A DNA stretch of 64,000 nucleotides from positions 248,001 to 312,000 of the forward strand of contig NZ_JACHEQ010000001.1 of assembly GCF_014201515.1 (NCBI RefSeq), read 5' to 3'. Shown piece by piece: positions 29,860 through 38,990 of the stretch. How positions within the stretch are numbered: position 1 is the stretch's first letter; the number at the start of each line of letters is the position of its first letter. This DNA is from Anoxybacillus mongoliensis (GTDB lineage: Bacteria; Bacillota; Bacilli; Bacillales; Anoxybacillaceae). The notes below the pieces were generated by a model. The model was given only the letters and a program-made list of their open reading frames with translations, was not told the DNA's origin and did no database searches. The position numbers and the translations under genes were made by a program.

Positions 29860-31379
29860 TACGCTTCCCTCCGCTTCGGCAGAGCGCCAACTGGAATAAT
29901 CGGCTGTCGATGTGCTTGTAATATGCCGTTTGCGGTAATGCGGGCCGATTCAAAAATCGTCGGCAAACCGCTTCCCGGATGCGTTCCGCCACCGACAAGC
30001 CAACAATGGTTTAATTCTTCAAATTCGTTATGTGGACGAAGCACCATCATTTGTGATAACTGATGCCCTAAGTTAAACGTCGCCCCTTCGTAAACGAATA
30101 TGTCATGCTCCCAATCGTGCGGAGTAATGATTTTTTCATATTCAATATGTTGTTCCATACGTCCCCACCCTAACTTTTTCGCAAGCGTATCCCATAATTT
30201 TCGGCGAAACGACTCTTTTTCTTTTTCCCAATCAATACCGCTCGTATTGTTCGGCACAGGCGCTAAAATGTAAAGCGCACTTTTTCCTTTTGGTGCTACT
30301 GTCGCATCTGTGACGATCGCATTTTGTACGTAAATCGATGGATCATGTGGAATGACTTTTTCTTTCGTAATTTCATCGACATTTCGCTTATAATCATCCG
30401 CAAATATAATCGTATGATGGGCAAGATCCACCGGCTTGTTTATCCCGACATACATCATAAATGTCGAACATGAATATTTCTTTTGTTGCAATTTTTCTTT
30501 CCGATATTTGTTTAATACCCCATCGTCAACGAGATTTGTCATCGCATAAGCAAAATCCGCATTCATAATGACTTCATCAGCCGCCACTTTTTCACCGTTT
30601 TCTAATATGACGCCTTTCACCGTACGGCCATCAAGCCAAAGCTTTTTTACCCCTGTGTTGACATGTACGCGCCCCCCATATTCTGCAACGATGCGCGCCA
30701 TCGCTTTCGGAATTTCGTTTAATCCACCGATGACGTGATAAATGCCGTACGCATGTTCCATATACGATAAAATGGAAAACGCACCCGGACATTCCCACGG
30801 GGACATCCCTAAATATTTCGCTTGAAACGTAAATGCTAAACGAAGGCGCTCATCATGAAAATATCGACTTAATATGTCGTATAGCGACTGCGATAACGTC
30901 AATTGCGGCAACGCTTTTAATACCGTCGGTCGCAAATAATGGTATAATCTGTCCATTTTACTTTGCAAAATGGGTGCAAGCGCCTGCAACTTCCGCTCGT
31001 TTTCATTCATAAACCGCTCATAACCATCTTCGTCCCCTGGAAATAGCGCAGCAATTTGTTCTTTCATTCGCTGCCGATCCATCGTCATCGCTAACTTCAC
31101 ATCAGGAAAAATAAGTTCATACATCGGATTTAACTCAACTAGTTTCACGTAGTCATGTATGTTTCTTCCTGCGGCTGTAAATAGTTCTTCAATAATATGA
31201 GGCATGCTTAAAAACGTCGGACCGATGTCAAAGCGATACGGTCCCAGCTCGAATCGTCCATTTCGCCCGCCTACGTACGATTGTTTTTCGAATACGGAAA
31301 CGTCATATCCTTTCGCGGCAAGCAACATCGCCGCCGCAAGCCCACCAGGTCCCGCCCCAACGACAACAATTTTTTTCAC
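29859..31379 (-). CDS. Phytoene/dehydrosqualene desaturase-family protein, first carotenoid gene
   Basis: A 506-aa FAD enzyme with KIVVVGAGPGGLAAAMLLAA at the N-terminus, FDIGPTFLSMPHIIEELF near residue 50, FQAKYLGMSPWECPGAFSIL near 212 and WLVGGGTHPGSGLPTIFESA near 470. It is a paralogue of the proteins at 28435 and 23686 but is closer to the CrtI-like branch by these motifs. It may perform extra desaturation or oxidation steps. GTG 31379 has GGAGTGG upstream. It is first in the operon, 35 bases from a TATAAT box. Confidence 0.82.
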   Translation of the reverse strand: MKKIVVVGAGPGGLAAAMLLAAKGYDVSVFEKQSYVGGRNGRFELGPYRFDIGPTFLSMPHIIEELFTAAGRNIHDYVKLVELNPMYELIFPDVKLAMTMDRQRMKEQIAALFPGDEDGYERFMNENERKLQALAPILQSKMDRLYHYLRPTVLKALPQLTLSQSLYDILSRYFHDERLRLAFTFQAKYLGMSPWECPGAFSILSYMEHAYGIYHVIGGLNEIPKAMARIVAEYGGRVHVNTGVKKLWLDGRTVKGVILENGEKVAADEVIMNADFAYAMTNLVDDGVLNKYRKEKLQQKKYSCSTFMMYVGINKPVDLAHHTIIFADDYKRNVDEITKEKVIPHDPSIYVQNAIVTDATVAPKGKSALYILAPVPNNTSGIDWEKEKESFRRKLWDTLAKKLGWGRMEQHIEYEKIITPHDWEHDIFVYEGATFNLGHQLSQMMVLRPHNEFEELNHCWLVGGGTHPGSGLPTIFESARITANGILQAHRQPIIPVGALPKRREA

Positions 31380-31413
31380 GTTATCCACTCCATTAAACAA
31401 AAGTTATACAAAT

Positions 31414-31441
31414 ATTATACAAGATAATAAAGAAACAAGAA
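31414..31441 (-). promoter_or_regulatory. Probable promoter of the carotenoid operon
   Basis: A perfect TATAAT -10 box preceded by TTG lies at 31414-31419 on the minus strand, 35 bases before the GTG start of the first carotenoid gene. The upstream -35 region is only T-rich (TTCTTG at a 16-base spacing), so the call rests on the -10 element. Confidence 0.45.
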
Positions 31442-31444
31442 AGA

Positions 31445-31473
31445 AAAAAGACAGCCATTTTTAGCTGTCTTTT
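31445..31473 (-). terminator. Intrinsic terminator after asnO
   Basis: Minus strand AAAGACAGC and GCTGTCTTT form a 9-bp stem around an 8-base loop containing the asnO stop, followed by TTTTC. T-runs on both sides mean it could act in either direction, but only asnO needs it. Confidence 0.8.
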
Positions 31474-33311
31474 AAATGAATGTTGTAATGCTCAAACCAT
31501 TCATGAAATTGAATGAAATACGCTAAAAGTTGCGGACCAGACATGAGTTGACCAAACCATGGGATGCGAAACGAGTTTCCTTTTGTCTCAACTAATTGTT
31601 TTAACTTCTTTTCATCAAACAATTCGTACAAAACGGATGAACGATTTGTTAAAATCGTCCCTAACCGTTCAGCAACGATGTCGGTATAACGCGGATGATG
31701 CGTTTTTGGATACGGACTTTTTTTCCGATACAAAACGTCATTTGGCAAAATCCCTTCCAACGCTTTACGTAAAATGCCTTTTTCACGATTGTTATGCATT
31801 TTCATCTCCCACGGAATGTTCCATACATACTCGACGAGGCGATGATCGGCAAACGGCACGCGCACTTCTAAACTTGCCGCCATGCTCATTCGGTCTTTTC
31901 GATCTAAAAGCGTCGTCATAAACCAAACCATATTTAAATAAAATAATTCGCGGCGGCGCGCTTCTTCCGCGCTTTCTCCGTCTGCGTGAGGAACTTCACG
32001 AAGCGTTTCTGTATAACGCATATGCGCATACTCATGAAGTGGCAGTTTTTCGCGCCACGTTTCATGTAAAAGATCGAACCGTTCATGTAACGACCGCATC
32101 CACGGAAATCCGTCACGCTCGAAGTCTTCTTTTCTATGAAACCACGGGTAGCCTCCGAAAATTTCGTCGGCACATTCACCCGACAAACTAACAACAAACT
32201 GTTGCTTTATTTGACGACAAAACCAGAGAAGTGATGAATCAATATCCGCCATCCCCGGTAAGTCGCGTGCCATCACCGCCGCTTGCAATTCATCAGCTAA
32301 CTGTTGTTGCGAAATGACACACGTATGATGGACGGTTTGAAACGCATCGGTCATTCGCTTAATCCACGGCCCGTCGCTATTCGGTTGAAATGCGTTGGCT
32401 GTAAAATATTGTTCGTTTTCTTCATAATCAATCGAATACGTATGAAGCGGTCCTTTTCCTTCTCGTTCAAACGCCTGCGCCGCAATCGCTGTAATGGCGC
32501 TTGAGTCAACGCCACCTGACAAAAACGTACACACCGGAACATCTGACACAAGTTGACGTGTAATCGCATCAATGAGCAATGTTCGAATATGCTCGACCGT
32601 TTCATCAAATGAATGAACATGCGGTACGCTTTGTACGTTCCAATAGCGCCATTGATGCACGCTACGCTCAGCAACGATCATCGCATGGGCCGGTCGCAGT
32701 TCATAAATCGTTCGAAATACGCCATGTCCCGGAGTGCGCGACGGGCCAAGCGCTAAAATTTCGCATAAACTTTCGCGATCAATTTCTGCTCGAACGTTTG
32801 GATGCGCTAAAATCGCTTTAATTTCCGAAGCGAATAAAAACTCTCCTTGTTCATGACGATAAAAGAGCGGTTTGACACCTAGACGATCGCGCGCTAAAAA
32901 TAGCTGCTTTCGTTCACCATCCCACACCGCAAATGCAAAAATGCCATTGAAATGATCGACGCATTGTTCGCGCCATTCCATATATGCGGTAAGCAACACC
33001 TCTGTATCCGAATGTCCTTGAAACGTATATCCTTTTTTCAATAACTGCTTACGAATATCTTCCGTATTATACAGTTCGCCATTATAACAAATCGTATAAT
33101 CATAGCCGTTTTTCGTTCGCGTCATCGGTTGAACGCCACCTGCTGGATCGACAACGACAAGCCGCTTATGTCCAAATGCAACATGATCATCAAGCCAAAC
33201 GTTCGTATCATCCGGCCCTCGGAAAGAGAGCGTATTGGCCATCTTCAGCACCGTTTCTTTCTCTTGATGTAAACGACGTCCAAAATGAACCCATCCGGTA
33301 ATTCCGCACAC
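31461..33311 (-). CDS. asnO: Glutamine-hydrolysing asparagine synthase AsnO (YisO-like)
   Basis: A 616-aa class II amidotransferase. GTG 33311 is chosen because it places the nucleophile at Cys2 (CGITGWVHFG) and AAGGGA lies nine bases upstream; a longer ORF to 33350 would bury that cysteine. The glutaminase half has SFRGPDDTNVW near residue 32 and GELYNTEDIR near 80; the synthetase half has FLSGGVDSSAITA near 270. In B. subtilis asnO (yisO), the sporulation-linked paralogue, lies in this same gene neighbourhood. Confidence 0.9.
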   Translation of the reverse strand: MCGITGWVHFGRRLHQEKETVLKMANTLSFRGPDDTNVWLDDHVAFGHKRLVVVDPAGGVQPMTRTKNGYDYTICYNGELYNTEDIRKQLLKKGYTFQGHSDTEVLLTAYMEWREQCVDHFNGIFAFAVWDGERKQLFLARDRLGVKPLFYRHEQGEFLFASEIKAILAHPNVRAEIDRESLCEILALGPSRTPGHGVFRTIYELRPAHAMIVAERSVHQWRYWNVQSVPHVHSFDETVEHIRTLLIDAITRQLVSDVPVCTFLSGGVDSSAITAIAAQAFEREGKGPLHTYSIDYEENEQYFTANAFQPNSDGPWIKRMTDAFQTVHHTCVISQQQLADELQAAVMARDLPGMADIDSSLLWFCRQIKQQFVVSLSGECADEIFGGYPWFHRKEDFERDGFPWMRSLHERFDLLHETWREKLPLHEYAHMRYTETLREVPHADGESAEEARRRELFYLNMVWFMTTLLDRKDRMSMAASLEVRVPFADHRLVEYVWNIPWEMKMHNNREKGILRKALEGILPNDVLYRKKSPYPKTHHPRYTDIVAERLGTILTNRSSVLYELFDEKKLKQLVETKGNSFRIPWFGQLMSGPQLLAYFIQFHEWFEHYNIHLKDS

Positions 33312-33369
33312 GTCAATCATTCCCTTCTGTTGTGAACAAGTATGAAGCATGCTTTTATTTTATGCATCG

Positions 33370-33397
33370 TTTATATAAATGATGAGTTGTCTATAAT
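33370..33397 (+). promoter_or_regulatory. Sigma-A-like promoter of the yisN-like gene
   Basis: TTTATA (33370-33375), 16-base spacer, TATAAT (33392-33397), about 38 bases before the ATG at 33436. The -35 box has four of six consensus bases. Confidence 0.6.
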
Positions 33398-33435
33398 GGC
33401 GTACGGAGGGAATTGACATAAAAGGAGGGAAACAA

Positions 33436-33957
33436 ATGGATCGCCTTTCATCATTACGCGCACAAAAACGTGCTTACATCTATGGTGTTGTTGAACAAGT
33501 AAATGGCGAATGGGTGTTTTTTGATGAAGATGATGAAGCACATGAGATGATCAATTTGCCCGAAGAAGTAGAATTGTTTCGCTTCGGTCAATGGGTGAAA
33601 GGATGGCTTGGAGAACATGGGGACATATATATGTCGGAACGTTATACATTAAAAAACGGTGATCGTCTTCGCTACATGAAACCGTTGTCGCACGCATACG
33701 AACAATGGCTTGCTCAGCTACCCGATCACGCGTTTTTCCATTTCATTCATTTAATTAACGAATGGAATTTTTCCGTATATGACTGTTTGTATTGTTATAA
33801 CTATATGTTATTTGCTGAAAAAGGGGTTAATTTTTTAATGTTCGACAACTCGCTCGACATGTGTAACGTCCAACATTATTTTGATGGAAAGCAACATCGT
33901 TTCGAGCTCACATTGCAAACAGGAAAAAAAATGATTGGCGTACAACTCGATCATTGA
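33436..33957 (+). CDS. DUF2777-type protein, YisN-like, unknown function
   Basis: A 173-aa soluble protein without signal or membrane segments. The N-terminal half (AYIYGVVEQVNGEWVFFDED) looks like a small beta-rich domain, and the C-terminal half has a cysteine pair CLYCYNYM near residue 117 and many aromatic residues. From memory and position next to asnO it corresponds to B. subtilis YisN (DUF2777), whose role I do not know. ATG follows AAAGGAGGG. The stop overlaps the convergent GGDEF-EAL gene by seven bases. Confidence 0.75.
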   Translation: MDRLSSLRAQKRAYIYGVVEQVNGEWVFFDEDDEAHEMINLPEEVELFRFGQWVKGWLGEHGDIYMSERYTLKNGDRLRYMKPLSHAYEQWLAQLPDHAFFHFIHLINEWNFSVYDCLYCYNYMLFAEKGVNFLMFDNSLDMCNVQHYFDGKQHRFELTLQTGKKMIGVQLDH

Positions 33958-35897
33958 ATCATCGATTGGCTTCCCTGCAATACTTGTTGTTCAAACTGTT
34001 CGGCCGGAAGTGGTTTAAAAATGGCGTATCCTTGCGCATAATGACATTTTAATCGTTTCAACAATTTCATTTGTTCAGCCGTTTCGACACCTTCTGCGAC
34101 AACTTTTAAGCGCAAGCCGTGCCCCATCGTAATAATTGATTTGACGATCGCAATATCCGAGCGATCTTTATGAAGCTGATAAATAAACGATCGGTCAATT
34201 TTTAACGTGTTAATCGGCAAATCTTTTAAGTAACTAAGCGATGAATAGCCTGTGCCAAAATCATCGATCGACACATGGACACCAAGCTGTTGCAGTTTTT
34301 TCATGACGTGGATACTGTAATACATATTGCGCAACATCGAACTTTCCGTTAATTCTAAATGTAAACAATGCGCGGGCAGTTGCGATTGTTTGAGCGCTTG
34401 TTGGACGTCTTCAAAAAATGTCGGATGTTGAAATTGCGAAGCGGATACGTTGACTGAAATTATTAACGAACGAAAGCCGAGATCGTGCCATTTTTTCGTT
34501 TGCATGCACGCTTCAGTAAGCACCCAGCGCCCGAGGTCATGGATGAAACCAATTTCTTCAGCGATCGGAATAAACTCAAGTGGAGAAACAAGACCAATTT
34601 TCGGATGTTTCCAACGTAACAACGCTTCGCTCCCAATAATTTTTCCAGACATTAAATCGAGAAGCGGTTGATAAACGAGAAAACATTCATTTTTATCGAG
34701 CGCTTTTCGTAAATATCGTTCCAGCTCGACACGATGCAACACTTGTTCATTCATTTTTGTCGCGTACAATTTCACATTGTTGCCACCGTTTTGTTTCGCT
34801 CGATTGACCGCTGTATCCGCATTTTTTAATAGCGATTGCGCATCTACACCATCCGTTGGATAAAAACTGACACCAACGCTTGCGGTTAAAAAAAACTCTT
34901 TTTCTTCATACACAATCGGTAAAGCAATATGCTGAAGCAATGTTTTCGCCCATTCGACGACCGCTTGCACATCCGTTTGTTTCGTCAACAATAAACTAAA
35001 CTTATCTCCGCCAAAACGACCGAAATGCGCCCCAGATGGCAATATGTTTTTTATTCGCTCCACCATCTGCTTTAATATTTCATCCCCTCCGTAATGACCG
35101 ATCGTATCGTTCACGATTTTGAATCGATCCATATCAATAAACAATACTGCAAGGGAATCCCCTTTTTCTTTCGCTTTGTCAATTGCGCTTTTCACCATGT
35201 TTGTAAATTGCAGTCGATTCGGTAGCCCCGTGTCAATATCGTGATATGCAATATATTTGATATGTTCTTCCGCGCGCTTTTGTTCAGTAATGTCACGTCC
35301 GATGCCGTAAATACCAACCTTGTTTCCGTCAACGATAATCGGAACGTTTTTAATTTGGAATAAATATACCTCTCCTGATTTCGCTGGAATTTCTAAATTG
35401 TATTGTTGCACCTTCCCTTTTAGTGCACGATAAAAATAGCGACGCACGCGCGGAATGTCTTCTTTTTTAATGTAATCAAGCGAGTTTGTATGCAAAATTT
35501 CGTCTGCTTTATACCCAAATACTCGTTCAAATGCAGGATTGACACTTGTGAAATTACCTTCTAAATCAGTGGAATATACAATGTCTGGATTGTGTTCAAA
35601 TAAGGAGCGGTAATATTGTTCAGATATTTTCATTTTTTGACGCATTTCGTCTAAATCCGCTCGACATTCGTCAAAAACGAGGGCACAGATGACTGCTATT
35701 TCCGATGCATCCCCAATCATCGGAAACAACTTTGCTTGGGGTAAATGATGTTGCACGTATTGTTCGACTTGCATGCGAAACGAAGGAGAAAGCGAAGAAA
35801 CGAAAATCGTTAGTTGGTCATACTCATATAAACGATAGTCACTTACCCACCGTTCCCAATCCGCAAACGTGTTGCAAACTGTTTGAAATAATTTCAT
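33951..35897 (-). CDS. PAS-GGDEF-EAL c-di-GMP protein with degenerate GGDKF motif
   Basis: A 648-aa cytoplasmic protein. Residues 1-95 are an unrecognised domain, followed by PAS (YRSLFEHNPDIVYSTDLEG near 100), GGDEF (~210-370) and EAL (~390-640). The cyclase signature reads RFGGDKF instead of GGDEF, while EALLRW near 410 and DDFGTGYSS near 540 are intact, so the protein is more likely a phosphodiesterase than a cyclase. The ATG directly abuts AAAGGGG with no spacer, which may mean weak initiation. No alternative start lies upstream before an in-frame stop. Confidence 0.88.
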   Translation of the reverse strand: MKLFQTVCNTFADWERWVSDYRLYEYDQLTIFVSSLSPSFRMQVEQYVQHHLPQAKLFPMIGDASEIAVICALVFDECRADLDEMRQKMKISEQYYRSLFEHNPDIVYSTDLEGNFTSVNPAFERVFGYKADEILHTNSLDYIKKEDIPRVRRYFYRALKGKVQQYNLEIPAKSGEVYLFQIKNVPIIVDGNKVGIYGIGRDITEQKRAEEHIKYIAYHDIDTGLPNRLQFTNMVKSAIDKAKEKGDSLAVLFIDMDRFKIVNDTIGHYGGDEILKQMVERIKNILPSGAHFGRFGGDKFSLLLTKQTDVQAVVEWAKTLLQHIALPIVYEEKEFFLTASVGVSFYPTDGVDAQSLLKNADTAVNRAKQNGGNNVKLYATKMNEQVLHRVELERYLRKALDKNECFLVYQPLLDLMSGKIIGSEALLRWKHPKIGLVSPLEFIPIAEEIGFIHDLGRWVLTEACMQTKKWHDLGFRSLIISVNVSASQFQHPTFFEDVQQALKQSQLPAHCLHLELTESSMLRNMYYSIHVMKKLQQLGVHVSIDDFGTGYSSLSYLKDLPINTLKIDRSFIYQLHKDRSDIAIVKSIITMGHGLRLKVVAEGVETAEQMKLLKRLKCHYAQGYAIFKPLPAEQFEQQVLQGSQSMIQ

Positions 35898-35984
35898 CCC
35901 CTTTTTCCCACTCTTTCTTTCTCTTTATAATATTTTTTCAATTATTAATCAATTTGTATTATAGCACATTTCCATATGATAGAA

Positions 35985-36015
35985 AAAGAAAAAAGTTGGC
36001 GAATATGCCAACTTT
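35985..36015 (-). terminator. Intrinsic terminator after yisL
   Basis: AAAGTTGGC and GCCAACTTT pair (9 bp) around a 6-base loop, followed on the minus strand by a TTTTTTC tract. The yisL stop codon lies within the first arm. Confidence 0.85.
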
Positions 36016-36370
36016 ACGAAAAGAATGAAAAACCAAACGGCAATTTAAAGCCAAGGTATAGCACAACGACGAACGCTACGATGAACTGAAGCCAAAGAAC
36101 GTTCGTATTTTTCCCTTTTGCTGTCCGAACGAGAATCATTTCCATCGTTCCGATGACCCATAAGCCGACAATCACTTTGACGATATACAGAAACGGAAAT
36201 GAGGACATGCTATGTAAAATCCATGCGCCTGTCGCAATAATCAAAATGTAAAACAGGCGCAACAACATGTGTACCATTTTTGTTTTTTCATGCCCCTTAG
36301 CTTGAAAAGAGATCGCAACGACAAATAAAATGAGCGCAACGACCCACGTTGTAATATGTGCATGTGTCAT
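36014..36370 (-). CDS. yisL: YisL family (DUF1516) membrane protein
   Basis: A 118-aa protein with four hydrophobic segments: THAHITTWVVALILFVVAIS, LLRLFYILIIATGAWIL, IVKVIVGLWVIGTMEMILV and LQFIVAFVVVLYLGFKL. The sequence and length match B. subtilis YisL closely from memory, and yisK lies nearby. ATG 36370 is chosen over 36376 because the latter touches the ribosome binding site AAAGGAG. Function unknown. Confidence 0.85.
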   Translation of the reverse strand: MTHAHITTWVVALILFVVAISFQAKGHEKTKMVHMLLRLFYILIIATGAWILHSMSSFPFLYIVKVIVGLWVIGTMEMILVRTAKGKNTNVLWLQFIVAFVVVLYLGFKLPFGFSFFS

Positions 36371-36521
36371 AACCATGCTCCTTTCTTTCTCAAATTCATA
36401 TATGCCTATGATAGCACGTCTGTATATGAATTGAAAAAGAAAACGCTCTCCTTTTCTATTTACTTTCTATATGCACTTCAAGTATGTTATATATGTGACT
36501 ATCGAAATAGGAGGGATTGAC

Positions 36522-37712
36522 GTGAAAACAGCACAAATTATCGAACTAACAGAAAAATACGGAGCAAATAACTATCATCCACTCCCAGTCGTCTTATCAA
36601 AAGGCGAAGGTGTATGGGTAGAAGACCCAGAAGGTAATCGTTATATGGATATGTTAAGCGCTTACTCAGCGGTCAACCAAGGACATCGCCATCCGCGCAT
36701 CGTACAAGCGCTTATTGAACAAGCTAATAAAATTACATTAACATCGCGCGCATTCCATAACGACCAGCTCGGTCCATGGTATGAAAAAGTGGCAAAATTA
36801 ACAAAAAAAGAGATGGTTTTACCGATGAACACAGGCGCCGAAGCGGTCGAAACAGCTGTGAAAGCAGCGCGCCGCTGGGCATATGACGTCAAAGGCGTTC
36901 CTGCCGATCAAGCGGAAATTATCGTTTGTGAAGATAACTTCCACGGTCGGACAATGACAGCAGTGTCGATGTCATCGAACCCAGAATATAAACGCGGATT
37001 CGGTCCGATGCTTCCGGGCATTAAAGTCATTCCGTTCGGTGATGTCGAAGCACTTAAACAAGCGATCACTCCAAATACAGCCGCGTTTATTTTTGAGCCA
37101 ATTCAAGGGGAAGCAGGCATTAACATTCCACCAGAAGGATTTTTAAAAGCCGCCTATGACGTATGTAAACAACATAACGTGTTATACATTGCCGACGAAA
37201 TTCAATCCGGACTTGGTCGCTCTGGTAAAATGTTTGCATGCGATTGGGAAGAAATTGAACCAGATATGTACATTCTCGGTAAGGCGCTCGGTGGTGGCGT
37301 ATTCCCAATTTCATGCGTAGCCGCAAATCGCGACATTCTTGGCGTATTTAATCCGGGCTCGCACGGATCGACATTCGGTGGTAATCCGCTCGCTTGCGCT
37401 GTTTCGATCGCTGCGCTTGATGTCATCATCGAGGAAAAATTACCAGAGCGTTCATTGGAGCTCGGTCAATATTTCCAAGAAAAATTGCGCGAAATCAACC
37501 ATCCAGACATTAAAGAAGTGCGCGGCAGAGGGTTGTTTATCGGCGTTGAATTACACGTCCCAGCGCGTCCATATTGCGAAAAACTGCAACAAGAAGGGCT
37601 ATTATGTAAAGAAACGCACGATACGGTTATTCGCTTTGCCCCTCCGCTCGTCATTACAAAAGAAGAGCTCGACTGGGCGATTGAAAAAGTGAAAAAAGTA
37701 TTTGAACAGTAA
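36522..37712 (+). CDS. rocD: Ornithine aminotransferase RocD
   Basis: A 396-aa class III PLP aminotransferase that converts ornithine and 2-oxoglutarate to glutamate semialdehyde and glutamate in arginine/proline metabolism. Landmarks: [20 protein letters not shown] near residue 15, [20 protein letters not shown] near 103, [19 protein letters not shown] near 225 with the cofactor Asp, and the PLP lysine in [11 protein letters not shown] near 254. GTG 36522 has GGAGGG six bases upstream; the ORF to 36471 lacks conserved residues. In B. subtilis rocD is elsewhere, so this is an insertion relative to that order. Confidence 0.92.
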   Translation: MKTAQIIELTEKYGANNYHPLPVVLSKGEGVWVEDPEGNRYMDMLSAYSAVNQGHRHPRIVQALIEQANKITLTSRAFHNDQLGPWYEKVAKLTKKEMVLPMNTGAEAVETAVKAARRWAYDVKGVPADQAEIIVCEDNFHGRTMTAVSMSSNPEYKRGFGPMLPGIKVIPFGDVEALKQAITPNTAAFIFEPIQGEAGINIPPEGFLKAAYDVCKQHNVLYIADEIQSGLGRSGKMFACDWEEIEPDMYILGKALGGGVFPISCVAANRDILGVFNPGSHGSTFGGNPLACAVSIAALDVIIEEKLPERSLELGQYFQEKLREINHPDIKEVRGRGLFIGVELHVPARPYCEKLQQEGLLCKETHDTVIRFAPPLVITKEELDWAIEKVKKVFEQ

Positions 37713-37738
37713 AAAGCTGGGGCATCCCAGCTTTTTAT
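37711..37738. terminator. Bidirectional intrinsic terminator between rocD and yisK
   Basis: AAAAAGCTGGG and CCCAGCTTTTT form an 11-bp stem with a GCAT loop. T-runs occur on both strands after the stem, and it sits between convergent genes, overlapping the yisK stop. Confidence 0.9.
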
Positions 37739-38598
37739 TTGACTACATTTCGTAACGTTCCAATTTGCTCAATTGTAATTTCAATCACATCCCCCGACTG
37801 TAAAAAGCGCGGCGGATTCATTCCTTTTCCAACACCAGCTGGCGTTCCTGTCGCAATCACATCCCCCGGCTCTAACGTCATCCCTTTCGACAACGTCGCA
37901 ATGATTGTTGGAATGTCGAAAATAAATTGCGCTGTCGTTGCCGATTGTCTCACTTCACCATTTACTTTCGTTTCAATATGTAACGCATGCGGCTCAGCAA
38001 TTGCCGACCGATGAACGATCCACGGTCCCATCGGACATGACGTATCTAAGCTTTTACCAAGTAAATATTGTTTATGTCGTTCTTGCAAATCGCGCGCCGT
38101 CACATCGTTTACAATCGTATAACCAAATACGTAATCGAGCGCCTGTTCTTTCGGGATCGCTTTTCCCTTCTTCCCAATCACAATTGCAAGCTCCCCTTCA
38201 TAATCTAATTGATCGGTTACATCCGCATGGCGTAAAATTGTTGCTTCATGCCCGATCACTGTCGTTGGCGCTTTCGAAAATACAATGATATTTTCACGAT
38301 CTGCTTCGCCACCCATTTCTTGTGCATGATCGGCATAATTTTTTCCGATACAAAAAATATTTTTTGTCGGGCGCGGAATCGGCGCAAGCAACTGCACGTC
38401 GTGAAGTTCATACGTCCACTCTGGTCGCACACGTTCAAGCACACGTTGCACTTTTTCAATAAACGATTCACCAAGTTCGATGCATTCGATCATCGTATGC
38501 GGTATCGTTTCATCTGCTTTCGATAAATGAACGACTTTCTTCCCATGAACAACCCCTACAAACACATCCGATCCAGCGTGCGCTGTAACAAATTTCAT
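37735..38598 (-). CDS. yisK: Fumarylacetoacetate hydrolase family protein, YisK-like
   Basis: A 287-aa FAH-superfamily enzyme. It has the family metal and active-site region: IGKNYADHAQEMG near residue 85, DYEGELAIVIGKKGK near 130 with the metal-binding Glu-x-Glu, GYTIVNDVTARDLQ near 157 and GTPAGVGKGMNPPRFL near 250. B. subtilis YisK, its apparent orthologue by sequence and position, has reported oxaloacetate decarboxylase activity. The substrate here is inferred. Confidence 0.88.
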   Translation of the reverse strand: MKFVTAHAGSDVFVGVVHGKKVVHLSKADETIPHTMIECIELGESFIEKVQRVLERVRPEWTYELHDVQLLAPIPRPTKNIFCIGKNYADHAQEMGGEADRENIIVFSKAPTTVIGHEATILRHADVTDQLDYEGELAIVIGKKGKAIPKEQALDYVFGYTIVNDVTARDLQERHKQYLLGKSLDTSCPMGPWIVHRSAIAEPHALHIETKVNGEVRQSATTAQFIFDIPTIIATLSKGMTLEPGDVIATGTPAGVGKGMNPPRFLQSGDVIEITIEQIGTLRNVVK

Positions 38599-38784
38599 GT
38601 CCTCATCCCCTCTTTTGTATGATCGAACATCATTATGTTCTCTTTTTCATAGCTAAACTCCTTTGAAAAAAAATCATTTTTCAGCACATTATCCTATTTC
38701 CTTTTTCTTTATAATATGTATAATAGTTTATACACGCAGTCATTTACAGACTGTTTACGAAAATGAAAAATGTTGGTGAATCTT

Positions 38785-38964
38785 ATGTCTCTTTCCCTCA
38801 TCGAAAAGAAAAGACGACAATTAATTGAATTGGCGCAAATGTACGGTTTTTCTGCGAAGGAAACGATCCAATGCAGCCAAGAGCTTGACGAATTGTTAAA
38901 TAAGCATTTGAAAGAAGCCGTGCTTTTTCATAAAGAAAAAGAGGACAAGCCGTGTACGACATGA
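38785..38964 (+). CDS. Spo0E-family aspartyl-phosphate phosphatase (YisI-like)
   Basis: A short 59-aa helical protein with the family signature SQELDELLNKH near residue 36. Members dephosphorylate Spo0A~P or related response regulators and so delay sporulation. It lies near yisK and gerP as yisI does in B. subtilis. I chose ATG 38785, which has GGTGA upstream; ATG 38770 has no ribosome binding site. The GC- and length features are ordinary for the family. Confidence 0.82.
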   Translation: MSLSLIEKKRRQLIELAQMYGFSAKETIQCSQELDELLNKHLKEAVLFHKEKEDKPCTT

Positions 38965-38990
38965 TCTGTTCATGTCGTTTTCTTTTTTCC
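38956..38990 (+). terminator. Intrinsic terminator after the Spo0E-like gene
   Basis: ACGACATG and CATGTCGT form an 8-bp stem with a 7-base loop and TTTCTTTTTT follows on the plus strand. It overlaps the stop of the convergent DUF418 gene. Confidence 0.8.

Noticed and set aside
36425-36445. cre-like element GAAAACGCTCTC before rocD
   Set aside because: It differs from the consensus at two positions including a core flank, and RocD control cannot be judged from it alone.
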